DNA from: Candidatus Firestoneibacteriota bacterium
Lineage (GTDB): Bacteria; Oederibacteriota; Muellerivitia; Muellerivitales; Muellerivitaceae
NCBI GenBank assembly: GCA_013286205.1
Contig: JABDGD010000014.1
Coordinates: 1 to 50,287 of the forward strand
Direction: 5' to 3'
Length of the DNA stretch: 50,287 bases
Shown here: one piece after another, positions 7,873 to 14,862 of the stretch
Layout of the letters: each line of letters starts with the position of its first letter
Numbering within the stretch: the first letter of the stretch is position 1
The notes under the pieces: model-generated
Told to the model about the DNA's origin: nothing
What the model saw: the letters and a program-made list of their open reading frames with translations, nothing else
The model's database searches: none
Position numbers and translations under genes: made by a program

Positions 7873-8757
7873 ATGGATGACATGTCAGATGAAACAGCGG
7901 TAAAAGATAAAAAAGTGAGGGCAGCCGTGGAACCAACCATCGCTAAGAGCGAGACGAGAAAAATTGAAGTGCGTCACGAAGAGCCTTCGACCGAAAAGAA
8001 AACAACCAAGGTGAAGGTGGATGACGCCTGCGCTTTCTTCGGAACCAAGCAGGCGCTTTTTTCCGTGAACATGGAAATCGCGGAAAAAGAAGTGACTGCC
8101 ATTATCGGCCCCTCGGGCTGCGGTAAGTCTACTTTGATCCGCTGCTTCAACCGCATGCATGAAACTGTGCCGACCGCTAAATTCACCGGCGACATTCTGT
8201 TGGATCAAAAGAGCATTTTTGCCCCGACGATGGACCCGGTCGTGGTTCGCCGCCGCATCGGCATGGTGTTTCAAAAGCCGACGCCGTTTCCGACTTTGTC
8301 GATCTATGAAAACGTCATTGTGGGGTTGACTCTCAACGGCGTCCGCGACAAAAAGGTTTTGGATGAGAAAGTCGAATGGAGCCTCCGTAAAGCCGCCTTG
8401 TGGGATGAAGTGAAAGACAATCTTCAAAAGCCGGGAGCCGCCTTGTCTGGCGGTCAGCAGCAGCGTCTTTGCATCGCCAGAGCTTTGGCGGTGGAACTCG
8501 AAGTGCTGCTCATGGACGAACCCTGCTCGGCGTTGGATCCGATCTCGACTTCTAAAGTTGAGGAATTGATTCACGAGTTGAGACAGAATTACACTATTAT
8601 CATCGTGACGCATAATATGCAGCAAGCCGCCCGTGTTTCGCAAAAGACGGCCTTTATGCTGAATGGTAAATTAGTGGAATATGACGCGACGGAGAAGGTG
8701 TTTACGAACCCCAGCAACAAGTTGACGGAAGATTATATTACGGGCCGGTTTGGTTGA
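7873..8757 (+). CDS. pstB: Phosphate ABC transporter ATPase with N-terminal extension
   Basis: 294 residues. The Walker A motif is GPSGCGKST (79-87), the signature is [15 protein letters not shown], the Walker B is [13 protein letters not shown], and a switch His follows in [13 protein letters not shown]. It powers phosphate import. Most PstB proteins start near the equivalent of residue 47. Here a Lys/Glu-rich stretch of about 45 residues precedes the ATPase fold. An internal start is possible (ATG 7882), but no start codon lies close to the domain boundary, so the extension is probably real. Confidence 0.93.
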   Translation: MDDMSDETAVKDKKVRAAVEPTIAKSETRKIEVRHEEPSTEKKTTKVKVDDACAFFGTKQALFSVNMEIAEKEVTAIIGPSGCGKSTLIRCFNRMHETVPTAKFTGDILLDQKSIFAPTMDPVVVRRRIGMVFQKPTPFPTLSIYENVIVGLTLNGVRDKKVLDEKVEWSLRKAALWDEVKDNLQKPGAALSGGQQQRLCIARALAVELEVLLMDEPCSALDPISTSKVEELIHELRQNYTIIIVTHNMQQAARVSQKTAFMLNGKLVEYDATEKVFTNPSNKLTEDYITGRFG

Positions 8758-8785
8758 TATGATGGAATCTACCGAGGTAAAAAGA

Positions 8786-9442
8786 ATGCAAATATCCTTC
8801 GACGAAGAATTGTCTACGCTCAAAGAAAAGATTTTGCTTATGGGCAGCAAGGTTGAGGAGTCTATCCGCCTGGCTTTGAAAGCCATTGTGGACCGTGACT
8901 CGCGCCTGGCTAAAAAAGTCATTCAGTCCGACCGTGATATCAACGATATCGAAATCGAGATCGATGAAATCTGCCACCGCTTACTGGCGTTGCATCAGCC
9001 CATGGCCGGTGACATGCGCTTTATCACCAGCGCCATGAAGATTAACTCCGACCTGGAACGCCAGGGCGACTTGGCCGTCAACATGGCTGAACGCGCTTTG
9101 ACGCTGAATGAAGTGGCTCCCTTGAAACCCTTTATTGATATTCCGCGTTTGGCCGGCATCACGCAGGAAATGGTGAAAGTCTCGTTGGATTCCTTAGTGA
9201 ACCGCGACCCCAAACTGGCCCGCGCCGTTTGCGAACGCGATGACGAGGTGGACAATCTGAACGACCAGATCATCCGTGAACTCATCAGCTATATGCTGGA
9301 AGACCGCGCGAACATTAAACGCGCTTTGGACCTGATTTTGGTTTCCCGCTATCTGGAACGCATCGCGGACCATGCCACGAACGTGGCCGAAGACGTGATC
9401 TACATGGTGGAAGGCAAAGACATCCGTCACAGCCGCGGCTAG
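8786..9442 (+). CDS. phoU: Phosphate-specific transport accessory protein PhoU
   Basis: 218 residues from ATG 8786, which has GAGG at 8774-8777. The frame can also be read from TTG 8750 or ATG 8759, but the classical PhoU N-terminus (FDEELSTLKEKILLMG) begins right after 8786. Two repeats of the three-helix PhoU unit carry the metal-binding E/D...R..D pattern (SDLERQGDLAVNMAERA, then SRYLERIADHATNVAEDV). PhoU restrains PstSCAB and signals phosphate sufficiency to the PhoR-type kinase. It ends the pst operon. Confidence 0.93.
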   Translation: MQISFDEELSTLKEKILLMGSKVEESIRLALKAIVDRDSRLAKKVIQSDRDINDIEIEIDEICHRLLALHQPMAGDMRFITSAMKINSDLERQGDLAVNMAERALTLNEVAPLKPFIDIPRLAGITQEMVKVSLDSLVNRDPKLARAVCERDDEVDNLNDQIIRELISYMLEDRANIKRALDLILVSRYLERIADHATNVAEDVIYMVEGKDIRHSRG

Positions 9443-9461
9443 GACTGGTTTTAAACACAGA

Positions 9462-9496
9462 AAGGCTCGAAATCGAAAGGTTTCGGGCCTTTTTTA
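9462..9496 (+). terminator. Terminator of the pst operon
   Basis: AAGGCTCGAAA (9462-9472) pairs with TTTCGGGCCTT (9481-9491) with one mismatch, loop TCGAAAGG, then a T-rich run. The same loop occurs in the pit terminator. Confidence 0.8.
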
Positions 9497-9520
9497 TTTG
9501 CCCACAGCGGGCTTTTGCGA

Positions 9521-9576
9521 TTGACCCTGTTCGACGCCTGTGGCAATCTCTCCCCGGTTTTTACATTCTTGTAACA
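9521..9576 (+). promoter_or_regulatory. Promoter of DUF47-pit with downstream Pho-like box
   Basis: TTGACC (9521-9526), 17 bases, CAATCT (9544-9549) forms a modest sigma-70 promoter. TTTACA (9560-9565), five bases, GTAACA (9571-9576) follows just after the expected start site. A regulator bound there would more likely block than activate. This is inference from position only. Confidence 0.4.
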
Positions 9577-9588
9577 TTCGGGGGCCCC

Positions 9589-10215
9589 ATGCTCGGTTTT
9601 CTCATTCCTAAAGAATACGGCTTTTTCGACGACTTCGATAAACACGCCGCGGCCTGCGTGGAAGGCGGCCAGATCTATGTGGAAATGCTGGAACACTTTG
9701 GGGACGCTCCCGCGAAGGTTCGCCGTTTAAGAGATGCTGAACACCGTGCCGATGAAATTACCCACCACACTGTGGAAATGCTCCACAAAACTTTCATTAC
9801 TCCATTCGATCGCGATCAAATTCATCAGCTGATCTCCCTTATGGATGACGTGATAGACCTGATTGACGGGTCTGCCCGCCGCATGATGCTTTACGGTGTT
9901 AAGGAAATTCCGTCTGAATTGTTGGAGTTAGCCAAAATTTTGCAGCACTCCACCCTAGAACTTCAAAAAGCTGTGAAGCATTTACGCGATCTCAAAAACT
10001 CTAAAATCATTTTGGCGGCCTGTATTGAGATTAATAAGTTGGAGAATGACGGCGACGCGATTCGTGACGCGGCGATTGCCAAGTTGTTCAAAGACGAGAA
10101 GGACGCGGTTCAGGTTTTGATTTGGAAAGAGATTTTTGAGGACGTGGAAAACGCCATTGACCGTTGCGAGGACGTGGCGAATGTCATTGAAGGTGTGGTT
10201 CTCGAAAACGCGTAA
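9589..10215 (+). CDS. DUF47 / PhoU-like Pit accessory protein
   Basis: 208 residues, entirely helical. The sequence shows the DUF47 pattern: KEYGFFDDFDKHAAACVEGG at the start, LRDAEHRADEITH, FDRDQIHQLISLMDDVIDLID and a C-terminal DRCEDVANVIEGVV. DUF47 proteins are distant PhoU relatives that are commonly encoded immediately before pit and modulate low-affinity phosphate uptake. In Sinorhizobium the equivalent orfA-pit pair is repressed by PhoB. Here the gene lies 150 bases before pit, separated by an inverted repeat. The start ATG 9589 follows GGGGG. Confidence 0.9.
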   Translation: MLGFLIPKEYGFFDDFDKHAAACVEGGQIYVEMLEHFGDAPAKVRRLRDAEHRADEITHHTVEMLHKTFITPFDRDQIHQLISLMDDVIDLIDGSARRMMLYGVKEIPSELLELAKILQHSTLELQKAVKHLRDLKNSKIILAACIEINKLENDGDAIRDAAIAKLFKDEKDAVQVLIWKEIFEDVENAIDRCEDVANVIEGVVLENA

Positions 10216-10239
10216 AACTAAAAAAACGAAGGCTGGTTA

Positions 10240-10334
10240 ACCACCCAGACACCAAGGGCACCAAGAACAGCAAAATTGTTTAAGAATGGCAGTGAAAGAA
10301 TAATCTTTCCTTGGTGTCTTTGTGTCTTGGTGGT
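10240..10334. repeat. Intergenic inverted repeat, ACACAAAGACACCAAG family, copy 1
   Basis: The left arm 10240-10265 and right arm 10310-10334 are imperfect inverted copies built from CACCAAG/AGACAC words, about 44 bases apart. A related element lies at 13691-13755. Both are followed by GGTGGTGAA, A-rich bases and a gene start. It could fold into a long hairpin in the DUF47-pit transcript. Confidence 0.7.
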
Positions 10335-10365
10335 GAAGAAATTGAATCTCTGAACGGGGTGCCTT

Positions 10366-11388
10366 GTGAGCCAAGAACTAATGATCATTTGCGGTATTGT
10401 GGTGGTGGCGCTGGCTTTTGACTTTTTAAATGGCTTTCATGACGCGGCAAACTCGATTGCTACAGTGGTTTCAACCCGTGTTTTAACTCCGGCTCAAGCG
10501 GTTTTGTGGGCGGCCTTCTTTAATTTTGTGGCGGCTTTTACCATTGGTACTCCGGTAGCCAAAACAGTGGGAAAAGGTTTAGTCGATCCCGCCGGTATTA
10601 CGGTTTACGTCATTCTAGCAGCCTTGATCGGCGCTATTTTGTGGGATCTGATTACCTGGTATTACGCTTTGCCCACCAGTTCTTCTCACGCGCTCATCGG
10701 TGGTTTTGGCGGGGCGGCGATTGCGCAGGGCGGCTGGAAGGTTCTCATCCTCGCTGGTTTTCAAAAGACTATCATCTTTATCTTCGTGGCGCCCATTCTG
10801 GGGATGGTGTTGGGTTATTTATTGATGGTTTTGGTTTTAAATCTTTTTCGCTACTTTACTCCTACGGCAGTCGACAGCATTTTCCGCATCGGCCAGTATT
10901 TTTCCGCCGGTCTTTACAGCTTAAGCCACGGCGCTAATGACTCACAAAAGACGATGGGTATTATTGTGGCCTTGTTTGTAGCCACGAATCGCTCGGATTG
11001 GGCTTTCCGCGCGGGCGGTCAGGAAATCAGCTGGTGGATTATCATTGCCTGCTATTTAGCGATGGCCTTAGGCACCATGTCAGGCGGCTGGCGCATTGTG
11101 AAGACCATGGGTCAAAAGATTACTAAACTCAAACCGGTTGGCGGCTTTTGCGCTGAAACCGGCGGGGCGCTTTCTATATTATTCGCCACGCTGTTAGGTG
11201 CGCCGGTTTCGACCACGCATACCATTACGGGCGCGATTATCGGAGTGGGAAGTACCACTTCTTTCTCGTCCGTTCGTTGGGGCGTGGCGGGCCGCATTGT
11301 CTGGGCCTGGGTTTTAACCATTCCGGCGGCGGGCCTCATGGCCGCCCTTTTCCAATACCTTTTTATGTCTCTGGGTTGGGCTCACTGA
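10366..11388 (+). CDS. pit: Low-affinity inorganic phosphate transporter (Pit family)
   Basis: 340 residues from GTG 10366. About ten membrane segments. The two PiT signature repeats are present: FDFLNGFHDAANSIATVV near the N-terminus and LSHGANDSQKTMGII in the second half. GAPVSTTHTITGAIIG and LPTSSSHALIGG are the matching inverted loops. It imports metal-phosphate by proton symport. The length fits the shorter bacterial Pit class. With the DUF47 gene it forms the phosphate-replete uptake system beside the high-affinity Pst system. Confidence 0.94.
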   Translation: MSQELMIICGIVVVALAFDFLNGFHDAANSIATVVSTRVLTPAQAVLWAAFFNFVAAFTIGTPVAKTVGKGLVDPAGITVYVILAALIGAILWDLITWYYALPTSSSHALIGGFGGAAIAQGGWKVLILAGFQKTIIFIFVAPILGMVLGYLLMVLVLNLFRYFTPTAVDSIFRIGQYFSAGLYSLSHGANDSQKTMGIIVALFVATNRSDWAFRAGGQEISWWIIIACYLAMALGTMSGGWRIVKTMGQKITKLKPVGGFCAETGGALSILFATLLGAPVSTTHTITGAIIGVGSTTSFSSVRWGVAGRIVWAWVLTIPAAGLMAALFQYLFMSLGWAH

Positions 11389-11415
11389 TAAAGTTTAAAT
11401 CATTCATTCAACTCG

Positions 11416-11448
11416 AGGCTCAAAATCGAAAGGTTTTGAGCCTTTTTT
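11416..11448 (+). terminator. Terminator after pit
   Basis: AGGCTCAAAA (11416-11425), loop TCGAAAGG, TTTTGAGCCT (11434-11443), then TTTTT. Stem perfect over ten pairs. Confidence 0.9.
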
Positions 11449-11497
11449 GTTTTAAGATACCAAAGATTGGTTTGAGTTCGACATGGGGAGTTGTTCA

Positions 11498-12235
11498 ATG
11501 AGAGTTTCAATGGAATTGGTGCCAAGAAATAAAGAATCCATATTGGATGAAGTTGAAAAGATCTCAAAAAATCTTAAAAAAGTAAACGCGATCAACATTC
11601 CCGATTTGTTGCGGTTTGATTTGAGAAGTTGGGTAGCCTGTGGACATGTGAAACCCTTTTTTGAAAACGCGATACCACACATTAGAGCGGTTGACATCAA
11701 TTTGAACGAACCTTTGCCCATGGCCGCTTTTCTGATTGAGAACCATTTGAAAGAAATTGTTTTGATTAGCGGAGATATTCCCCAGGATATGTCCCGAAAG
11801 ATGTACCCGTCGGATGTTTTGGAAGTCATTAAGAAATTTAAAAGAGAAATTCCCGGAATTAAGATTTACGCGGCGTTTGATCCTTATCGACAAGGGATTC
11901 ATCAAGAACTGGATTACGCTCGTGCCAAACGGGAAGCGGGCGCCGATGGTTTTTTCACACAACCCTTTTTCGATATTCGGCTTTTTGATATTTATGCTGA
12001 ATTGCTCCAATCCTACGATGTGTTTTGGGGTGTATCTCCCGTTTTAACCATGAACTCAAAAAATTATTGGGAGACCAGAAACAAGGCTGTTTTCCCCAAA
12101 AACTTCACGCCAACCTTAGACTGGAATCGTGATTTCGCGAAAAGCGTTTTGAGCCGAATCGCTTCGGCGGACGGCAACGCTTATTTCATGCCCATTAAAG
12201 CTCCCATCTTGGATTGTTTTGAAGGGATTCTTTAA
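11498..12235 (+). CDS. Short methylenetetrahydrofolate reductase-like protein
   Basis: 245 residues from ATG 11498, chosen because GGGGAG (11485-11490) is ideally placed. ATG 11483 would put the RBS inside the gene. MTHFR-type motifs are in order: MELVPR at the N-terminus (the Glu of the FAD/folate site), LISGDIPQD (the GD of the folate site), an RAKREAGADGFFTQPFFD strand-loop, and a C-terminal TIM-barrel tail. It is shorter than the usual 280-300 residues and lacks the long middle region, so activity on 5,10-methylene-THF is uncertain. It may be a specialised partner of a methyltransferase. It is monocistronic. The codon use is somewhat more AT-rich than its neighbours, which might mean recent transfer. 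Confidence 0.6.
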   Translation: MRVSMELVPRNKESILDEVEKISKNLKKVNAINIPDLLRFDLRSWVACGHVKPFFENAIPHIRAVDINLNEPLPMAAFLIENHLKEIVLISGDIPQDMSRKMYPSDVLEVIKKFKREIPGIKIYAAFDPYRQGIHQELDYARAKREAGADGFFTQPFFDIRLFDIYAELLQSYDVFWGVSPVLTMNSKNYWETRNKAVFPKNFTPTLDWNRDFAKSVLSRIASADGNAYFMPIKAPILDCFEGIL

Positions 12236-12389
12236 ACGCTGGAGAAGTTTTTGTAGGAGCTTAACGGTTTCACGGTTTTTATTTGTTCGTGTTCTAAGTT
12301 TCTTGGTTATGCTCCTTGATGTATTTCGGTTGGTTTATGCTTTAATTGTGCGGAACTAGACGGTTCTCAAGTTTTAATGAAGGTTATCA

Positions 12390-13196
12390 ATGGCTCAAAC
12401 GACTGATATTTATCTTTCTGTCCTCAGCGACGACTTTGGCATGTGCGAAGCCGTTAATAACGGCATTGCCGAAGCCTTTACTCAGGGTGTCCTGACCGAC
12501 GCTAACCTAATGGCCCCTTGCCGGGGTTTTGACGAAGCGGTGAAGCTGGCCAAAACCCATAAAATCCCCGTGGGTATCCATAACACCTTTACGGCTGAAT
12601 GGGACCATTTGCGCTGGACGCCTTTAACCCCTTTACGATCCATGATGGACTGGGATGGTACCTTTCACCGCACGGTGGCCGCTGCCTGGGCCAAGGCCGA
12701 TATGGTGGAGGCGGAGAAAGAGTTTAGAGCCCAGTGGGCCAAGATCGAATCCGCTGGTTTAAAAATCACTCACTCCTGCGAGCACATGGGCGCTGACCAG
12801 AAACTGGCCAGTCTTTTTAGCCGGATTTTGCGGGAGAAAAAGGTGCCATACCGAAATTTTTCATTGAAGGGAGAAGATTACGATATTCCTCGCTTTCAAT
12901 GGACTTCGGTTTTCGCTTCCAGTGACGTGGGCCTTGATATCGCGACCCGTAAAAGTGCTTTGAAAGAATGGATTGAAAACATTGGGCCTGGCCACCATAT
13001 TTGGGCGGCTCATTGCGCGGTGGATGATCCCTCATTGGAAGCCATGGTGGCGCCCCTCAGTCCCATCGTTAATTGGACCCGGTTGTACCGGGTCCTCGAC
13101 CAGGCCCTTATCCTGGACCCCGAAGTTCGGGGTTGGATTGAGAAGCGAAATATTCAACTAACCCCCATGAGCGCTTGTCCTACCGTTGGTTGGTAA
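12390..13196 (+). CDS. ChbG/YdjC-family carbohydrate deacetylase
   Basis: 268 residues. The metal-binding SDDFGMCEAVNNGI motif near the N-terminus and the VGIHNTF and ITHSCEHMG segments supply the Asp and His ligands of the YdjC fold (a TIM-barrel-like deacetylase). Relatives remove N-acetyl groups from chitooligosaccharides or hopanoid-linked glucosamine. The substrate here is unknown. It stands alone, 154 bases after the MTHFR-like gene. No signal peptide is present, so it should be cytoplasmic. Confidence 0.8.
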   Translation: MAQTTDIYLSVLSDDFGMCEAVNNGIAEAFTQGVLTDANLMAPCRGFDEAVKLAKTHKIPVGIHNTFTAEWDHLRWTPLTPLRSMMDWDGTFHRTVAAAWAKADMVEAEKEFRAQWAKIESAGLKITHSCEHMGADQKLASLFSRILREKKVPYRNFSLKGEDYDIPRFQWTSVFASSDVGLDIATRKSALKEWIENIGPGHHIWAAHCAVDDPSLEAMVAPLSPIVNWTRLYRVLDQALILDPEVRGWIEKRNIQLTPMSACPTVGW

Positions 13197-13211
13197 ATGT
13201 TTGCCCTGGCA

Positions 13212-13360
13212 TTGAAAAGCGACAGTCTTTAGGTTTAAACTGAAGTTACATCGTTTCAAGCGATGTGTTTGTCCGGATGGCGGCATCTTTTCGGTATCCC
13301 TGCAACAGGAACACCTCAAGAGGGAGCTACTTCGGGCGAGAGTCACAGAGAAAGGATCAG
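13212..13360 (+). promoter_or_regulatory. Putative promoter and structured leader of the cold-shock gene
   Basis: TTGAAA (13212-13217) and TTTAAA (13234-13239) give a 16-base spaced promoter. The predicted transcript starts near a hairpin, ACATCG (13248-13253) with CGATGT (13261-13266), and leaves a leader of more than 100 bases. Long structured leaders are known for cspA-type mRNAs that sense temperature. The RBS AAAGGA is at 13351-13356. Confidence 0.35.
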
Positions 13361-13570
13361 ATGATGCCAACTGGTCGAGTCAAATGGTTTAACGCAGGTA
13401 AGGGCTATGGGTTTCTCGAACAAGATGGCGGGGAAGACGTGTTTGTGCATTTTTCCGCGATCGAGGGTGATGGATTTAAAACTTTAACCGCCGGGCAAGA
13501 AGTGAACTTTGAAATTGTTCAGGGTGCCAAAGGCAAACAAGCTGCCAACGTTACTAAGAAGGCAGAGTAA
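13361..13570 (+). CDS. Cold-shock domain protein
   Basis: 69 residues from ATG 13361 (AAAGGA five bases upstream). ATG 13364 is equally possible. The single CSD OB fold shows both RNA-binding motifs: KGYGFLEQ (RNP1) and DVFVHFSAI (RNP2), in the expected GRVKWFN...GYGF...VFVH order. It binds single-stranded RNA/DNA and melts mRNA structure. A longer in-frame reading from 13265 is not supported by the RBS. It is monocistronic with its own terminator. Confidence 0.95.
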   Translation: MMPTGRVKWFNAGKGYGFLEQDGGEDVFVHFSAIEGDGFKTLTAGQEVNFEIVQGAKGKQAANVTKKAE

Positions 13571-13584
13571 GCGACGCCAAAGTG

Positions 13585-13614
13585 AAGGCCTCCCCAACGG
13601 GAGGCCTTTTTTAT
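13585..13614 (+). terminator. Terminator of the cold-shock gene
   Basis: AAGGCCTCCC (13585-13594), CAAC loop, GGGAGGCCTT (13599-13608), then TTTTATTT. Confidence 0.9.
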
Positions 13615-13690
13615 TTCAGGTATAAACCAAAGGCTATCTAACCACTCCCCCGAAGGGGATAAGTTGATCCCCGAATCTTTTTTAGGGGAC

Positions 13691-13755
13691 AAGACACAAA
13701 GACACCAAGTAAGACAAAGGTTAAGATTTTCTTGGAGTCTTGGTGCCTTGGTGGT
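13691..13755. repeat. Intergenic inverted repeat, ACACAAAGACACCAAG family, copy 2
   Basis: Left arm AAGACACAAAGACACCAAG (13691-13709), right arm 13731-13755, inverted to it with a few mismatches. The right arm and the bases after it (GGTGGTGAACAAATATTGAA) closely follow those of copy 1 before pit. Confidence 0.7.
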
Positions 13756-13781
13756 GAACAAATATTGAAGGTTTACAAAAA

Positions 13782-14528
13782 ATGAAACCGAAAAAGAAAA
13801 TAATAACTTTTGAAACCTTAGCTTCCGGCTCTGCGGCGCTGAACGCCAAGGTGGATGTGCTGGCTTTTGGGGCGCATCCGGATGACGTGGAAATCGCCAT
13901 AGGCGGTACCATCGCCTCCATGAAAGCCAAGGGTGCCAAGATCGTGGTGTGCCATTTAACCGATGGCGAGCCCACGCCTTTTGGAAATCACAACATCCGT
14001 TTAAAAGAAGCCGAGAGAGCCGCCCGTGTTTTGGGTATTGATGATTATGTGATCCTGCCTTTGAAGAACCGTGCCCTGCAAGATACGTTACCCGCCCGCC
14101 GCAAGGTGGCCGAGGTTATCCGCAAGTATCAACCGGCGACTATTTTCGCGCCTTATTGGGTGGATGCCCACCCCGATCATTGGGGTGCCTGCCAGCTGGT
14201 CGAAGCCGCGCGCTTTTGGGCCAAGCTGGTCAAGACCGACATGAAATATGATCCCTGGTATCCCTCGAAACTTTATTACCACTTGTGCTCACACTTGCGC
14301 CCGAATGTTCAGCCTTCTTTTATTGTGGATACGACCGGCTATCACGAAAAGAAATTGGCGGCGGTGCGCTGCTACGAAAGCCAGTTCATCAAGAAGCGGG
14401 GAAGCAAGGCGCTGGAGCATATCGATATTATCAATAAGTTCTTCGGCACCATGATCGGCACCCAGTCGGGCGAGCCGTTTTTCTCTAAAGAAAACTTAGG
14501 GGTCAAAGACCCGCGAGTTTTGTTCTAA
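13782..14528 (+). CDS. BshB1-like PIG-L/LmbE-family deacetylase
   Basis: 248 residues. The zinc motif AHPDD is at 31-35 and HPDH at 130-133, with DVLAFGAHPDDVEIAIGGTIA and the QPSFIVDTTGYHEKKLAAVRCYESQF ending typical of bacillithiol BshB1 deacetylases. That family removes acetate from GlcNAc-malate during bacillithiol synthesis. No bshA or bshC is visible here, so a general GlcNAc deacetylase is also possible. A roughly 22-residue N-terminal extension precedes the fold. The stop overlaps the stop of a convergent small ORF on the other strand. Confidence 0.8.
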   Translation: MKPKKKIITFETLASGSAALNAKVDVLAFGAHPDDVEIAIGGTIASMKAKGAKIVVCHLTDGEPTPFGNHNIRLKEAERAARVLGIDDYVILPLKNRALQDTLPARRKVAEVIRKYQPATIFAPYWVDAHPDHWGACQLVEAARFWAKLVKTDMKYDPWYPSKLYYHLCSHLRPNVQPSFIVDTTGYHEKKLAAVRCYESQFIKKRGSKALEHIDIINKFFGTMIGTQSGEPFFSKENLGVKDPRVLF

Positions 14529-14653
14529 ATAAACCCATCTTTATGGCTGCTAAAAGGCGCCATGGCGATGAGGGTCGCGAAGACCGCCAAGATCAAAAAG
14601 GCCAGGACATCCAAGAGGATATTTAAAGGGTGGTTTTTTCTTTTGCGGTTCAT
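14525..14653 (-). CDS. Small single-pass membrane peptide (42 residues)
   Basis: On the minus strand, AGGAGG lies six bases before ATG (14653), opening a 42-residue frame: a basic start (MNRKRKNH), one hydrophobic helix (residues about 10-33, with LLDVLAFLILAVFATLIAMA) and a short polar tail. It follows the positive-inside rule for an N-in single-pass protein. The stop (14525-14527) overlaps the stop of the convergent deacetylase gene. A TATAAG (+ strand CTTATA, 14680-14685) upstream could be its -10. No family is recognised. The strong RBS and helix are why I call it. Confidence 0.55.
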   Translation of the reverse strand: MNRKRKNHPLNILLDVLAFLILAVFATLIAMAPFSSHKDGFI

Positions 14654-14764
14654 CGTGAGCCTCCTAGCAGGGCGTCTCACTTATAAGACGAGCGAGCCTT
14701 CGATTTAGTTCAACGCCTGCCAACGACCCAAAACCAAATAAACGAGCCTGTTTTACCGGTTTGT

Positions 14765-14790
14765 AAAAAGTATACAGCTGTATACTTTTT
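14765..14790. promoter_or_regulatory. 26-bp perfect palindrome, candidate SOS operator
   Basis: AAAAAGTATACAG (14765-14777) followed by its exact reverse complement (14778-14790). The core GTATAC-AGCT-GTATAC is symmetric and ends two bases before the recA -35. Its position suits a LexA-type repressor site, but it does not match the well-known LexA boxes (CTGT-N8-ACAG, GAAC-N4-GTTC), so the binding protein is unknown. Confidence 0.6.
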
Positions 14791-14792
14791 TC

Positions 14793-14821
14793 TTGACTCC
14801 GCCCAACACCCCTTCTAAGAT
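14793..14821 (+). promoter_or_regulatory. recA promoter
   Basis: TTGACT (14793-14798), exactly 17 bases, TAAGAT (14816-14821). This is a near-consensus sigma-70 promoter. The expected start is about 35 bases before the recA ATG. Confidence 0.8.
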
Positions 14822-14862
14822 GCAAATAACTACTCAAGATGCACACTTTAAGGAGAGACGAT

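Noticed and set aside
7885..8643. 252-codon open frame antisense to pstB
   Set aside because: It exactly shadows a clear ATPase gene, is rich in His/Arg/Phe as expected for an antisense reading, and has no RBS.
14664..14846. 60-codon minus-strand frame across the recA promoter
   Set aside because: It overlaps the palindrome and promoter, lacks an RBS and has no plausible protein features; the shorter frame at 14525-14653 is better.
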